DNA from: Zonotrichia leucophrys gambelii
Lineage: Eukaryota > Chordata > Aves > Passeriformes > Passerellidae
Length of the DNA: 64,000 nucleotides
Direction of reading: 5' to 3'
Assembly: GCF_028769735.1 (NCBI RefSeq)
Contig: NC_088173.1
Coordinates: 11,987,038-12,051,037, forward strand
In this document: positions 12,166-25,312 of the stretch, in pieces
Position numbering within the stretch: position 1 is the stretch's first letter
Layout of the letters: each line of letters starts with the position of its first letter
Notes under the pieces: model-generated
Databases searched by the model: none
Told to the model about the DNA's origin: nothing
What the model saw: the letters and a program-made list of their open reading frames with translations, nothing else
Program-made: the position numbers and the translations under genes

Positions 12166-15100
12166 CAAAAACAAGCAACACCCAGAAAGTCTTAAGCATT
12201 ATTTGAGCTCCTGCAGTGGGATTTTCATGGCATACCATATCTTCCTTGTTTTATTTTTAACTATCATAACCAGAAATTATTTTAACTCCATCTGTACTCT
12301 ATTTTGAATCTGCTATATAATCAGTTTTTTTGTTTAAAGATATAGAAAATGAGTTCTGAAATACATATAGAAAACATTTCTTAAGAATGCAATTTTTAAA
12401 ATTCAGAAAATGATGCCATCATATATCACAGAATTTTCAAGAGACAGAGAAATATATTTTTGTGCTAAAAAAGGTTTTCATAATCTTTTATTTCAAATGT
12501 CAGGATAAGGAGAACTTGGTTTTCTTCATGATTTTTTTTTTTTTTTTTTAGTAATAACACATAAACATTACATGTATCTTCTCTGATTTTCTAAATAGCT
12601 TAAGAATTTATAATCTACATACAGATTTTGACACATTGCAAGGAAATGTGAAAAAAGCTGAGAGATGATTTGGGAAGTTGTAACAAATTCAGTGGACATA
12701 GTCATTTGCCAAAGGACATCTGTTGGTGTTTTAATAATCCATATGTGAAAAAAAGAAGTAAGCAAAAGAATTGGAAACAAACTGTTAAAACCCCAAACAA
12801 AACCTGGTTGCTGTTATGTTAATGTTTCATAGTCCAGCTTGGAACTTGACACATTATTTTTCTACAACAGGCATTTTCTACAAAAAATATTTGTTTTTTT
12901 CTTGTTGAAATTCATGGTACCAACATTGCTAATTAACAGTCAGACATGTCCTCTCTTTTCAGTATATAAACATGGTTTTAATACTTTTTTTTCAAAGCAA
13001 ACCTAATTTAAGAAAACTGGTGGCATTCCATCTTTCAACAGGAAAAAATCCGGTTTATATTAATTATTCAAGAAAGCAGTATTTTGCTTTGGTCAGGGAT
13101 CTAAATTCCTCTATATTTCTTCCACAAGTTCCAAAAATTATAATTCTACTGGAAACCTGGATACAACCTATGCATACATATATGAGCTAGCTACTTTCTC
13201 TCAATATTTTGAATACAGGAATATTGCAGGGCTCCTTCTATCCTGCAGATAACCTGTACTTTGCCACAATACATGGGATGCTTATGCTTGATTTTCCAAA
13301 GGGGGAGGGAGAGGAGTGGGTGAATGGGCCTGAGGGACAAAATATATGCTGGGAGACAGGGCATGAGGTGCTGCAATGGTTCAGGGAGTGAATTTTTCTG
13401 TGGGAGTCTTCTCCCTGTTCTCACTGAGACTTTTAATTTGCATCAGTGTGAAATGAGTGTGTAATAGGTACAGAATTTAGCTACAGAAATTTTCTGAAGG
13501 AATATTTGCTCCTTATCTTTTCCTCATGGAGAATATGAATTACAGTACTGTAAATGAATACTATGTTTATATATATTATCAGCTTGAATCTGTGCTTTGT
13601 AATGCTGGTTTTATATTATATAATTGCACTGTATTAACAGTCCTGCCACCAAGCAGGAACTAAACAGCCAAGTGCTGAATACCTTGCTAGGCTAGAACAG
13701 ATGTATTTATGTTCCAGCAGTGTCTTCTCTTGCACAGACACAACAGTGTTTAATGTTTACTCTTTTTGGGAGACAGTGTGAGCTACTGTCAAGCCATCAA
13801 TTGTTTATCAGTGGAATAAAAATTAAAGGACTTCTTTCTGCAAACAATGCAAACCCATTATCAAGCTACCTTAAAACATCCTCATTTTTGTAATTTGTTT
13901 TATTAGTACACAGAACAGGAAAGCATGCTGGAAGCTGGCATGGGCTGGCTCAGGGAAATGGTAGACAAATCAAGGTCTGTTACAGCAACCTACTCTATAA
14001 ATCTGATAGTGGACCATTGGGGAAGTTTTAAAATGTGTTTGTAAAGAACACCCAGAAATTAATTCACAGGAATGTCTTAGTTCAAATTTATAATCTGTTT
14101 ATATTAATATTACAACATGTGAATTTGATTATATCTGTAGCATATAGGAAAAGTTTGTAGAAAAATTATGCTGAGGGTATTATAAGGAGAGATTTGTCTA
14201 GGCAAAGTATAATAAAAATGTATTTGAACCAATGATCCTGGAGTGTGTTTGAATATTCAATCACTTTTTACATCTATGGGATTATTTTTTCCCAGAATCA
14301 ATCCTTTATCTTACCAAATAGCAATCACCAGATACCCTCTAAACTTTCTCCTCCATGCATGTTTCTCTTCCTGCCTTTCATGCATCTCCACTAGAGCTCT
14401 TCTGAGGTGTGCTGAGCTTCCATGGTGTCAGGAGGAGCTTGAAGTACATCCATGTTGGCATTTTGGTAGGAAAGACAATAGTCATTGGCTCACTCCTCTG
14501 CTAAAACTTTCATCACTTTGTCTGGCAGTAAGTAATTCCTCATATTTTCCTGCACAAGTATTGCTGTTATGAAATACCTTTGTTTCTTCCTGAAACAAAT
14601 AATACCAGTGGGGAAAATTAATCTGTTTTGTGCTCTCTTTGATTCAGGAGTATCAAACATGCTAGACAATATCTGCTCCCTTCTGTGTGCATATATCTGT
14701 ATATCCTTTTCATTTTTCTAGAAAGGACACCACAGAGCAGTTATGGAATATGAATCTGATAACATTTTTACAAGAGATATTTTACCTCGGTGAACCAGAA
14801 TACTGGAAGATGTATAATAATGAACAAGTGTATTCCCTGGCGAAGTGCTAAATTAGGGACCATCAATTTTATTCAGATGCCATTGCAGGCAAGCAGAAAC
14901 AAAATTGGGAAAGAATAGTAATGAAGTTCAGGTGATGACTTAAATTTGTGCATCTGACTACTTGTTAAGACTTGAATTTCAAGTGAACTCCAGAAATTAA
15001 TTTTTATTGAATTTTAACACTGTAAATAAAGTTTGTGAACTCTACAGTTAAAAACCTATAAAACTGAGATTTATATTCAACATTTTGGATAATTCTTGTT

Positions 15101-18100
15101 TTCCTAATCTGAATAGCTGGGATGGTCATGCTCAATATTAAAACTTCAACTGATTTTCAGAAAGAAACAACAAAGAACTTTGCACCATCACAGGAAAAAG
15201 GTTTGTATTTAAGTAAGATACCTAAAATTGGTACGTGCAAAAGATAAACTCTGACCACATACCAGGGAGGTCCACGGTCCCAGATAGGATCACAGCAGGA
15301 AGTTAGTGATTAATGATCTAGGGCAATTTAGAGCCAAGTTTGTTACAAACTCAATAAATCTTAAAGCCAGGGGCATCTTATCTAAAACTGATGAAATAGA
15401 GGAGAAACATTGGCAGACCAATGGCAGGAAGCTTTAAGAACACACCACAAATGAGGAAAGCTATGTGACAATACTTAGATTATAATTCTGTAACAATCAA
15501 AATATCTTTGCAGAGCAGGAAATGTATATAGTCTGAGTGAACAAAGAAAAATGATGTTACACATATTGAGATATCAGTGTGGATATTCAACCTTTTATTC
15601 AAAATATAATTAATTTTTCATGTGTAAGAGAACTGGATAAAAAAAAATAAATAGCTAAACCCAATATAAAGCCTAAACCAGTAGCTAGTGCAAACCCCTT
15701 TGACTTTAAGAAGTAATTATTCCCTTTGGTATTATGAAATCATTTCTATAAGTCACTTCTGGAAATTCACAGGGTGACTTGAAGTCAAATCTAGAGTTGG
15801 AACATTGAATAACTTGGCTGTAGGACCTGTTTGACCACTAAGCTAATCATTTTTCTGAGAGCTCACAGCATTAACTTCTTTAAAGGAAATGTACTATAAC
15901 TGAGGGAATCAAACTGTTTAAATAAATACTGAAAACAGTCAGGTTTTGTTTTTCAAAATAATTCCTGCATTTAAAAAACATGCTTCAAATTTTTTTTTTC
16001 TATTTAACTCAAATCGTGACGATGTTTGAAATACGAAATGGAAAGGTAGAAGATTTTACTATTATGCAGTGATTTTTTTTTCTACAGCAGACTTTCAAAA
16101 TCATCATATTTCACTATATCATGCACCTTCCACTTGTACTTTAGTAGGAGTGCTTTCTCACCCATCAGCCCCTACTTGGTTAAAGTAAAAACCTGGATAA
16201 ATTAAATCCCAAGAAGCATGCTGGCTGTTGAATTTCATCAGCATCATGTATGGTATGTTAGCCAAGTAAGAGATTTGTATGCAATAAATTCAAATGTTCC
16301 CCATATTACCCACAAATCTTACAATAACAGATTAGAGATTATCCACTTATCTCTACTGGATCAAAGTTTTCTTACACTTCTGGAAGTGGGAGAATGCAAC
16401 TGAAAAATGATTGAAAAATAACTATCAGCTATTGTCACTTAAATAACATGACTTTTTTCCCTATAAAGTAAAGTACAAGTTAGAGTTTGTTATACTCAGA
16501 AAGAATCTTTTACCTTCTTATCCTTTCATGTGTTTTTTTATATAAAGCTTCTGTCTTGTTTCAAGTTTGTTGTGTTGTGTTAATCAATTGATAACCTAAG
16601 TAATACAGCTTTTCTTACACAGATTCAGACTGCATGGGGTCTTACATGGGATACTTGAAGCTAGCCCAGATTTCAGAGACAGAATAGCCTTGCACAGTGC
16701 TCTAGACTGGAAATGAAGAGTGCCAGGATTGGAAACCAAAGCACCTGCAGACCTGCTTTACTACATCTTACTTCAGCATTCATTCTTCAGTTCCATAAAC
16801 TGCTCTTTTGTGCATGTTTGAATCACAATATCAGATGGAAACCTTCCTGCATCCAACAGCAGGATGCAAGCATCGTGTCAGTCCTAGGAATGTTTACAGT
16901 TGGAGTACCATTCTGTCCTCATTTTACTGGTTTATAGTAACTGCTAATCTTTTCCTGCTGCAAGGAAAGGGTATGAAGATGCAGCACTTGCTTCCCTATT
17001 AGAAGAAAGTCTTGGCTAATGGAGCAGCATATTTGAATATTTTATGGATAATAATGAAACTCCTTAAAGCTTATTTGTGGGAAATATTCCCTTTTGTCAG
17101 TCTTCACACTCAAACTCACTCATTGTAACTGAGGTATAGTCATGCTGTCCTGCCTTAAGACAGGAAAGCTTTTTCCTTTTTTCTTAAAATCTAATCAGTG
17201 CTGCTGTGGTATGAGAATGCCCTGCAGCTGGCCACAGGTCCCTAACAGCTGCTGAGGTAGCAAACCAGTTGTAATGTGAAACTTTGCTATCTGTATCAGC
17301 AGAATAGAAAAAAACTGATGCTCGAATTTAACAACTGAGCCCCCGACACCATAAAGAAATTAAGGAAGTTCTTAGACTAATGTTTTTAAAGCATCAAGGG
17401 GAAATAACACTCCTGTCAGCATTTTGGAAACAAGTTCCCGATTCCCTTTGTCTATCTTGAAAAATTTACTGTGGGTGAATCAGTTACCTGAAGACATGCC
17501 CAGACACTCAATGTTTTGTAAAATGTTGTTTTTTAGCTTGCCAATGCAGCAGAAGATCAATATGCAAATTCTCAGTGACAGCCACACATAGTAGACATAG
17601 AAAACTACAGAGAAATGTGCTTCCTGTACTCTTCAGAGATAAAATTCCCTACATAATTAATCATGAAAGGGTTTTTCACTGTAGACAAACTAGTAATGTA
17701 AAAAGGAAGATTTGCCTGTCTTTTTATGACTTTTTTCACATATTCTCTGTTCTTTTGTTTTTTTAAAAAAACCCAACCTTGAGCAGAAAAATAAAATTCA
17801 GGGCTAAGAAGAAAACCAGAATTATGGTAAAGAATGGCTCAGAGCTGTGTATCGTGTATATATCAACAAAAAATTAAAACAGTGTATAAAGTTCATGTAC
17901 AAATGAAAACACTAAATACCCTAAGAGTGCAGATATTATAGAAGACCAATTTCTCCTTTGAATGGCACTGTAGAGAGGATAATGTCTGTAACAATAGTGT
18001 TTTTGAAATACTGGTATACACTGGTTACAAGTCATCTGTATGAAAAATAAGGTCTCTTCCAGTGAGTACTAAAAAGTTGTTAAACTTATTCTGAATATTG

Positions 18101-18455
18101 TCTATAGCAAATATTTTCTGTTATTTTTAAAACAAATAAGAGAGTTCAGGAACCAGCATACATTATTGATATTACCTATTAGCCCACAAAATTCTTGATG
18201 GAACATTTGATGCTCCTGATGAATTTGTGTCTCTGTGGGAACAGCATTAATGATTATCTGCTGAATGACTTCTCTTCCTCAAGTATTGATTCAGCAGTTC
18301 TACTCTGTTCACCATATTTAAATGACAGTATTTCCAAAAAAAAGCAAGGAAGATAACGAAAAATTGAAGGTGTTTTTGTTATCCTTAGATAATCCTTATA
18401 TTAATGTTACATGAATCTTTAAGCAAGAAGTAGAGATACTGCCTGAAATGACAGG
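12166..18455. other. Unique AT-rich non-coding DNA, no gene seen
   Basis: The longest frame is 109 codons (14243-14572) and looks random. An 18-T run lies near 12533-12550. About 13230-13420 is locally more GC-rich, with the purine-rich motif GGGGGAGGGAGAGGAG, and is open in both directions, but neither frame resembles a known family. About 13600-13900 is a moderately complex stretch (for example ATCAATTGTTTATCAG near 13797) that could be conserved non-coding DNA; only a cross-species alignment could tell. Confidence 0.65.
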
Positions 18456-18490
18456 TAACTTTTAATTGAACTTAGTTCAACTAAAAGTTA
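18456..18490. repeat. 35-bp inverted repeat, 16-bp arms with one mismatch
   Basis: The left arm TAACTTTTAATTGAAC (18456-18471) and right arm GTTCAACTAAAAGTTA (18475-18490) pair at 15 of 16 positions around a 3-base loop (TTA). This is the strongest short dyad I found in the window. It is too short for a typical animal microRNA precursor and has no flanking terminal repeats suggesting a miniature transposon. A palindromic factor site or a chance or gene-conversion product are the remaining readings. Confidence 0.8.
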
Positions 18491-18534
18491 AGTCACATAT
18501 TAAATTATCTTCTTGCTTGTTTATTTCCCTGTGA

Positions 18535-18590
18535 GTTTTTTTTTGTTGGTTTTTTTGTTGTTGTTTTTTCTTTGTTTTATTTTGGTTTTA
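18535..18590. repeat. T/G-rich low-complexity tract
   Basis: A run of T with interspersed G, including GTTGTTGTT, produces a hydrophobic pseudo-frame of F, L and V residues. It matches other (GTTT)n-like patches at 37191-37260 and 53351-53404. No coding or regulatory meaning is supported. Confidence 0.85.
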
Positions 18591-21500
18591 ATTATTATTG
18601 CTACTTTTAAGGAAAAAAGCTGCTCACCTCTTATTTTTCAGAGAGAAAAATTATTAAGTAATACCAGAATTTCCAATGTGATAAATATTCAAAGCAGACA
18701 GCTTTTAACTAAAGAACCCTAAGAAAAATATGGAGCAATACATACAGTATTGCAATTTATGAATAACATACTTTTACAATGTTAACAGAAAAACTTTATT
18801 TTTCACCTCAGAATCAAATTTGTGTGTTCTCCTTTGACTTTACAAAAGCAAAAGCTATTAGAAAGATTTTATCAGGTTAAGGAAAGGGGAAATTTGGCTG
18901 CTGAATCTGAAAAAATCCATAAGTGTAAGGTGATTATAAAAATTTTATCAAAGTGCATGATCACATTCTTGGAAGGATTATTTTTGAGAGTTTAGAAGAG
19001 TTCTGCTATTATTCTTCTGTTTGCCTATGAAATGAAAAAGAAATATAATGACATAGATTATTTTTACTGTAATAGAGTATGAAGGGATCTACATTTCAAT
19101 AATTCCTGTTAAAATGACAGTGTTCACAGTATGAAAAGAAACTTTTTTAAACTGAATTCATACATTCATCAATTTTTTAGTCAGATCCATCAATATCTTA
19201 TTTGGGGAAATGAAGTATGAAATTGTTCTCCACTGTTGATTTTCAAGCTCCTTAAAATGATAAAACTAAGCTTTGAGGAAAGAGATTACTATTTGTTTGG
19301 ATTTTGCAAGAATATACTGACTGTAAAATGATCTTTAAAGAGATTGTCTGGAAGCATTGTTCTTATGCTACTTAAGTCTCAAACAACTGACATTTAAACA
19401 TAAATCTTCCACAACTTGATATAAATCTTTATACTCTAGCTTCACTTTCTTGATCTGTATTGAAGTAGTTATTCAACAATACCTCTCTCTGATGAAAATT
19501 TCCTAAAGAATATTAACTAATTTTTAGACACAAAGAATATTTTTATAAGAATGAATCTATTTTAGTTTTCAGAATTCTTGTGTGCTATACATAATTTGGA
19601 AAGTGATGCAGCTAATCCCCATTAATTGTGCATTTTTAAAATTAGTCTTTCAGAAAACCAGAAATGAGATAAATTTTCTGATGATTGAGTAAATACATTT
19701 CTGCTTGAAAAAAATTATTTCCTTGCTGAGGAAATAAGGCTTTCTTTTCTTCATTGTCCCTACAACGCTTGCTGTGTTATAAAATATTTAAGCCCAAATA
19801 ATTTGCTGAAGTATTTGAACAAAAAATAATTTACCTTCTGCAGAGTTTTATCTACTCAGAACAGTCTAAAATACAGCTGGGTTCTGGATGCCATTTGTAT
19901 CTAATTCACGCAGATATTATCCATCCATATGCTTCTTAGTGGAAAAGTGAACTCTTAAAAATAGTTTAATATAATTTTCCTACAGTAATATAGAAAGCGG
20001 TTTACAGACAAAAATTATTTTACTTGAAGGGAATGTGTTTGAGGTCACATCAGACCCAGATGTTGGAACAGCATAAGAGCTATGTGAAGTTGCAATGAAA
20101 TGAACTTTCTGGCTATGACTTAATGCCAACAGTGTACCCTGATGCAGAAAAATCCCCAGTTAGTGCCGTTTTATTCCCTTCACCTGTATCCACATTGTGT
20201 GGCAACACCAGATGCACAATTTCACTGGTTCCATATATTCAAGATCAGAACATATTGTGCAAATGAGTCACAGTGTAGGTAAAGACTACAAAGAGTGTGC
20301 TAAAACCAGTAAGCAGCTCCTAGTGTCTGTAGGAAAAGAGGATGCCTGGTATCTCATCTTCCAGGGCCAATCTTAAAGGACTAGACTCTTAGTGAAAATT
20401 AGGAACTCCATTAATCTTGTATAGCAATGATTCATGAATTAAATAAACTGTTCATTTAGAGTGTTCTTTGGAGTGATGAAAATCAGAAATAAAGAGTTTT
20501 GTCCAGTCATTGCTCATCTACAAAATCACTTATCCAGATTTCTGCAATATCCCTTATCCAGCGTCAATTCACTCTTAAGAACTGTAACGTGCTATTGTCC
20601 TTCATCATTTATCCTCATCAATGAGCAGGTGTGGGTTTGTGTGTAAAATATAGGGAATGGTATTCAGTCCCATTGAAGCATAGGTGAAATTTTCTGAAGC
20701 TCTGCACTGTCTTGCACATGAAAAAAGAAATAAAAAAAATGTAGTGACAATTTAATTTCTATACTACTACTCACAGAACGGGAATTTAAGTTCATTATTT
20801 AAATATGTATGTAGCTCTTGTTCCCTACATGCATACAACTAGTTCCCTACACTCAGCAAAAATTATTACAGTCTGAAACATATGTACAAAATGATTGACT
20901 GAAGGAACAGGAGGGATTGAGATAATTTCTAACACTGAGCTTAGTGGTACTAAAACTGAAGTGACAACTAAAATAATTGCTCTCAGTAAATAACCTCAAT
21001 GAGAAGGAAAGCACTAGGGAGGAACCCAAAGAATATTGCTGGCGTGATAAGTAATGACTATAGATGACCATAAAAAATTAAAAATACCAATACAAAGCTT
21101 AGATATTTTTGGGGAGTGAACATGATATTGGTGTCTCTACATAGAGTTGGGTTCATTTATTAAATGAATACTTACCCAGAATATTAGGCAATTCCATTCA
21201 GTCATCCAAGTAACTTTTTAGTTCTGTTATCCCATTTCCTGCTAAAAATTATTTATCCACTGAAAGCTATGATTTTCTTGTGCTTTCCTTCCACTAGAAG
21301 AGTGTACATCAGCAGTCAGAAACTGGACATTAGCACACCATTTTTATCTAAGTAGGCCATTGGTTTTGCATTAAAGAACACATTAGAACTCTTGAATATG
21401 GAGAAGGTCACTTCTCCAAGAGTTTAGAGAACATAATCAATTCTAATACACTAGGAAACTAAGTGTGGTCTGACAAGATCATTGTCCTTAATGTAATTTG

Positions 21501-24500
21501 ACAATATTATATACAGACCAATTGTTCCTTCTGATCCTATGACTTGAATTGTGGCATTGACATGAACTATGGCATTTACCCGTTTAGTCCAAAGGAATTG
21601 CAATCCACTTTGCCAGAGAAACTTCACTGGTTTATAATATCATATACAAACCAAACGTGTTACTTAAAAAAATTTTCTTACCCTCACTTCTGTTAATTTC
21701 CAGTTAAATATTCTGAATTACACATCCATGGATTCCTTAAATGCTATATCAGTCTGACAGTTACGCCTTTGATAGAAAAATGATAAGGTCAGTTTTGAGA
21801 TGAACACCAATAAAGTGTTGATCCTGCAGATTTTTACACCTACTTGATTTGAAGGTGGTGATGTGTTTGCTCTCAGAATTCTCTACAGAGGACACATTTT
21901 CAGTTTTGAAAATCAGGAAATAAAATTTATTGGTTTTCAAAATCCCTAGATTTCCTGGCTTGATTCCACATTCTCCCATTCTCTTAAAAATGGCCAAAAA
22001 AAAAGTCTGCTTTGTTTAATTCAGTTGCTTTAAAGAAACAAAAAATTCCCAAATATGTCAATTTAGTGAGGAACAGAGGTGCTTTTTGGTTTCTTTATCT
22101 CAAATCTGCTTGTGTACAGTGAAATCTTCAGATGATTTTGGTCTCTCTTGCTTTGCAAACAGGGTACCCATGCTGTGCTGCTGTTATAGAAGAGTAGTGT
22201 CTGTTTTCAGTGGAACTTTGTGAAGTGAAAACCTTACCAGCATGCTGCTTCTAGCGCCAGTCTCTGCTCACAGACTAGGTACACGTGGCTAATAATCCTT
22301 TTTCATGCAGGTTGAAAATCTGATATGTTCTACAGTTTCTAATGTGACCTTTGTAAAAATGTTTATAGGCTCATGAGCACACTGCAAGCATCTTAACTTT
22401 TGAAATGCTTAGCTGTTCTTCTAATTCAGCTGGGATGTGGGAAACAAGAGCTAATTGTGCCCCTACTTCTCTGCTTCTGGCCAGGGTTAAGTTGCTTATC
22501 AATGTTCTGTTTCCATATCTTTCAGTTCACATTTTTTGCTGGGATAATGACACTCCTCCTTTGGAAGACTGAATAAGACTGCCTAATTTATTTTAAATGT
22601 TTGTGCAAGAAACAGAATTATCTTGCTTTACTTTAAAAATGCAGGATTGTAACTTCTGTTCATATGCTTCCCTTATTTATGCTTCTGTTTGTAGAACTTT
22701 CCCCTACTTTAGTATGTTGTAATGTTCTCTTGAAAATAATTGCTTTTTGAACCTTTATTCATTAGAATGTCACTGATCAATAACATTTAATTGTAAAAAC
22801 TGGCTTGAAGATATTTCAGAAATGAGGCTTGTTTAGAAAATGTCTTAAAAAATTATTCTTGTTGCTAGCTGTATAATTTAGATGAGAAACTAGATCTGGA
22901 TTGTGTTCATAAATGAGGATTTTTAATTTTAAATTATGTTTGTTTTTTATGTGTATTTGGCATCCTGTAAGAACAGGAAACTTTTTTACTTTATAACCAT
23001 ACCAAACCCAGAAGAGCCAGACTATATTAACATAGCAGAAAGAAGAGGGTCAAAATAAGCCTCTCATATGCACCTGAATTTACTGGCCTGTTGCACTGAA
23101 GTTGAATCTGGAATGGAAATTGCAGCTTATGAAAATGCTTTCGATTACTAAAACAGTATTTATATTTAAGCTGTATTGAAGTGTCACTCTTGCAGCTTCA
23201 GTGTTCTTTAACCAGTGTGGGCATGCACAGAGAGGACATGCATGAACATTCCGCTCTTAGTGTGGATGCTGCAAAATCAGCCCTTCAGTAACTTGCCATT
23301 GAGACAAAGAAGTTGATATGCAACTATCCCAAGTTATGGGTTTTCTGGAAAACCAATTTCATGCATGGTGGAGTTCTAATCCCAACACTGAGTTTTGAGC
23401 CCTTTGCTTCTGTTTGTATCAGGAGTAATGTAGCTTCTGATTTCTACTGCAAGACTTGATGTTGCCTGACTAATTGGCAAAATTTTGGGGAGAAAAGATC
23501 AAATGTATCAGCACTTTAGTTTAGCCCTTGATAAGGGTATTCTTTTCCAAAGCTTTATTAAAAGTTAAATTCAATACTGTATTTTAAGGTTTAGATTTGG
23601 GAAATGTTGGTGGTTTTTTTTTTCCAAGAGGTATCTCTGAAATTGAACTCAACAGTAGCAAGAAAAAACAGCAGCACACTTACAATTGTTTATGAAAGTA
23701 GCAATGGCAGGTTTCTGGCACAATGGGTATTAGAGCTGAATTGTTTCCATTTTCTCCAGAATTCCATTTGTGTGGCTTTTCAAGTTGGTCTCCTTGAAGA
23801 ACGATGACCTAGATGGAGGTAACTTACTGTGTAATAGACAGAAGACTGTAGAAGGGAATTGCTTCGAAAATTCCCATGCACTACTAGGTTTTTAATTAAC
23901 TGTATCTGAGCAAAGTTGGAGTGAACCAAGTGATGCTCTAGTGGTGTGCATTTTCATCTTTTCTGGAAAAAAAGGACCAGATTCTCTCATAGAGAAAAAG
24001 CCAACTTGGTACTTGAAGTGTGAAATATTATATCTTCAGAAGTTTACTTTTCTTGTAACCTTAAATTGAGAAAATTATTATCTCAGGCCATTAAAAATAT
24101 TTAATACCTCTAATATTCTTGCAAGGTAATAAATATTTAAATCAAAGTTCTCTGTCTGCATTCTTTTCCTAGATTTTATTTGGATATTATTAACTATGTT
24201 GGGAAATCTGCCACTGGCTATCCACCTCCACCTTAGCAGATATTTTCTTTTTCACACCCTCTCATTAAAAGACAGATATTAACATTTTTATGAAGTGATA
24301 CTCTGGCACAGACAGAATATTTCCTCAATGTTTGGTGTATGTGTAGGTGGGAGGGAGTTGTAATCCTGGAGAATGTTTCAACAGTTACTTCCTGGTGACT
24401 TACAAATGTTTATAATGGATAAATCTTGGAGGAAGAGTATGAGGCAACAGAAGTGGAAGACGAAGAAGAATGCAGATTAGAAATATTAGCATTTTGCCTG

Positions 24501-25130
24501 AAACTGGTTGAACCCCTATGTTTTTACCTATATCTATTGGGATAGATACCTCATGATTTTCTTCTGGTTCTGTTGGTGAGGGTGAGGTAAAAGATACAAA
24601 TTCCATTAGCTTAGTATTAGGTTTTATGCTAAGTAATAAGAAGTAGCAAGAAACACATATTTCCAGTTAAAGGAAGAGAAGATCAAGAAGACAGTAGAGG
24701 TGATCAGTTTCTCTCACTCTCAGTAAATATTTTTCCCTCAGCAATACATGCCAATGAAGAATTTTTCACAGGTGTTTTTTGGCTGGTACTCTTTGCAGTG
24801 CAAGTCTATATTTCTGGCTGCAGCCTCCACTGCTGTGAGGGTTCAGCCTTCTTTTAAGGCAGTCAGGTACTGAGATCCAGATAAGAGCTTAACTTTTAAC
24901 TGTGTGATTTTAATATGTTAAATGACAAATTCCTTTGCCTGCACAGAGTCTATATTATTGCATTTTGGCTTGAGTCAGCACATTAGAAACAATGTCCAGG
25001 AAAAGAAGTGTATATTGTGTGTGGAAGTATGATTGGGAAGATCAGTATAGGTGCTTCTTCAGTGTGGGGTTTGTACATCTAAAATATTTCATTGGGCTAT
25101 CCTAGTTTAATTTCAGTCAGTTCTGTGTCA
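18591..25130. other. Unique AT-rich non-coding DNA, no gene seen
   Basis: Open frames are at most 78 codons and unremarkable. About 22150-22500 is richer in complex sequence, with CACGTG (E-box/bHLH-type) near 22283 and TAATCC (OTX/PITX-type core) near 22294. These are single short motifs and could be chance. No repeats that I can name were found. Confidence 0.65.
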
Positions 25131-25312
25131 ACCACAGAATAAAAGAATTGGGGTTGGGAGAGACTTCTGGAAATCGTAGTCCAGCCCCTCCTGTTAATAC
25201 AGATTCACCTACACAAGGTTGCACAGGGTCACATACAGGTAAGTTTTAAGTATCTCCAGAGAAGGAGATTCCATTACTTCTTTGGGCAGCCTGTCAATCC
25301 ATTGAGGACTGT
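25131..25312 (-). mobile_element. CR1 LINE 3'-end fragment
   Basis: This is a well-preserved antisense CR1 tail. In order it shows CACAGAATAAAAGAAT, GGGGTTGGGAGAGACTTCTGG, a 'GTAGTCCAGCCCCTCC' block, GGTTGCACAGGGTCACATAC, ATCTCCAGAGAAGGAGATTCC and TTTGGGCAGCCTGTC. These correspond position by position to the conserved 3' region of avian CR1 read on the minus strand. The remnant of the terminal repeated octamer is weak (ACAGAATAAAAGAATT). The copy is 5'-truncated, as is usual for CR1, and carries no reverse-transcriptase sequence. It cannot be active. Confidence 0.9.

Noticed and set aside
12018..12206. 62-codon frame of repeated FYFIL residues
   Set aside because: Direct translation of the (ATTTT)n microsatellite.
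12531..12550. Poly-T run as another retrocopy tail
   Set aside because: No TTTATT at polyadenylation spacing downstream, so a plain mononucleotide repeat is the simpler reading.
14243..14572. 109-codon plus-strand frame
   Set aside because: Starts and stops without gene context, shows no recognisable domain, and is of a length expected by chance.
18456..18490. microRNA precursor
   Set aside because: A 35-base fold with a 3-base loop is too short to be processed as a typical animal pre-miRNA.
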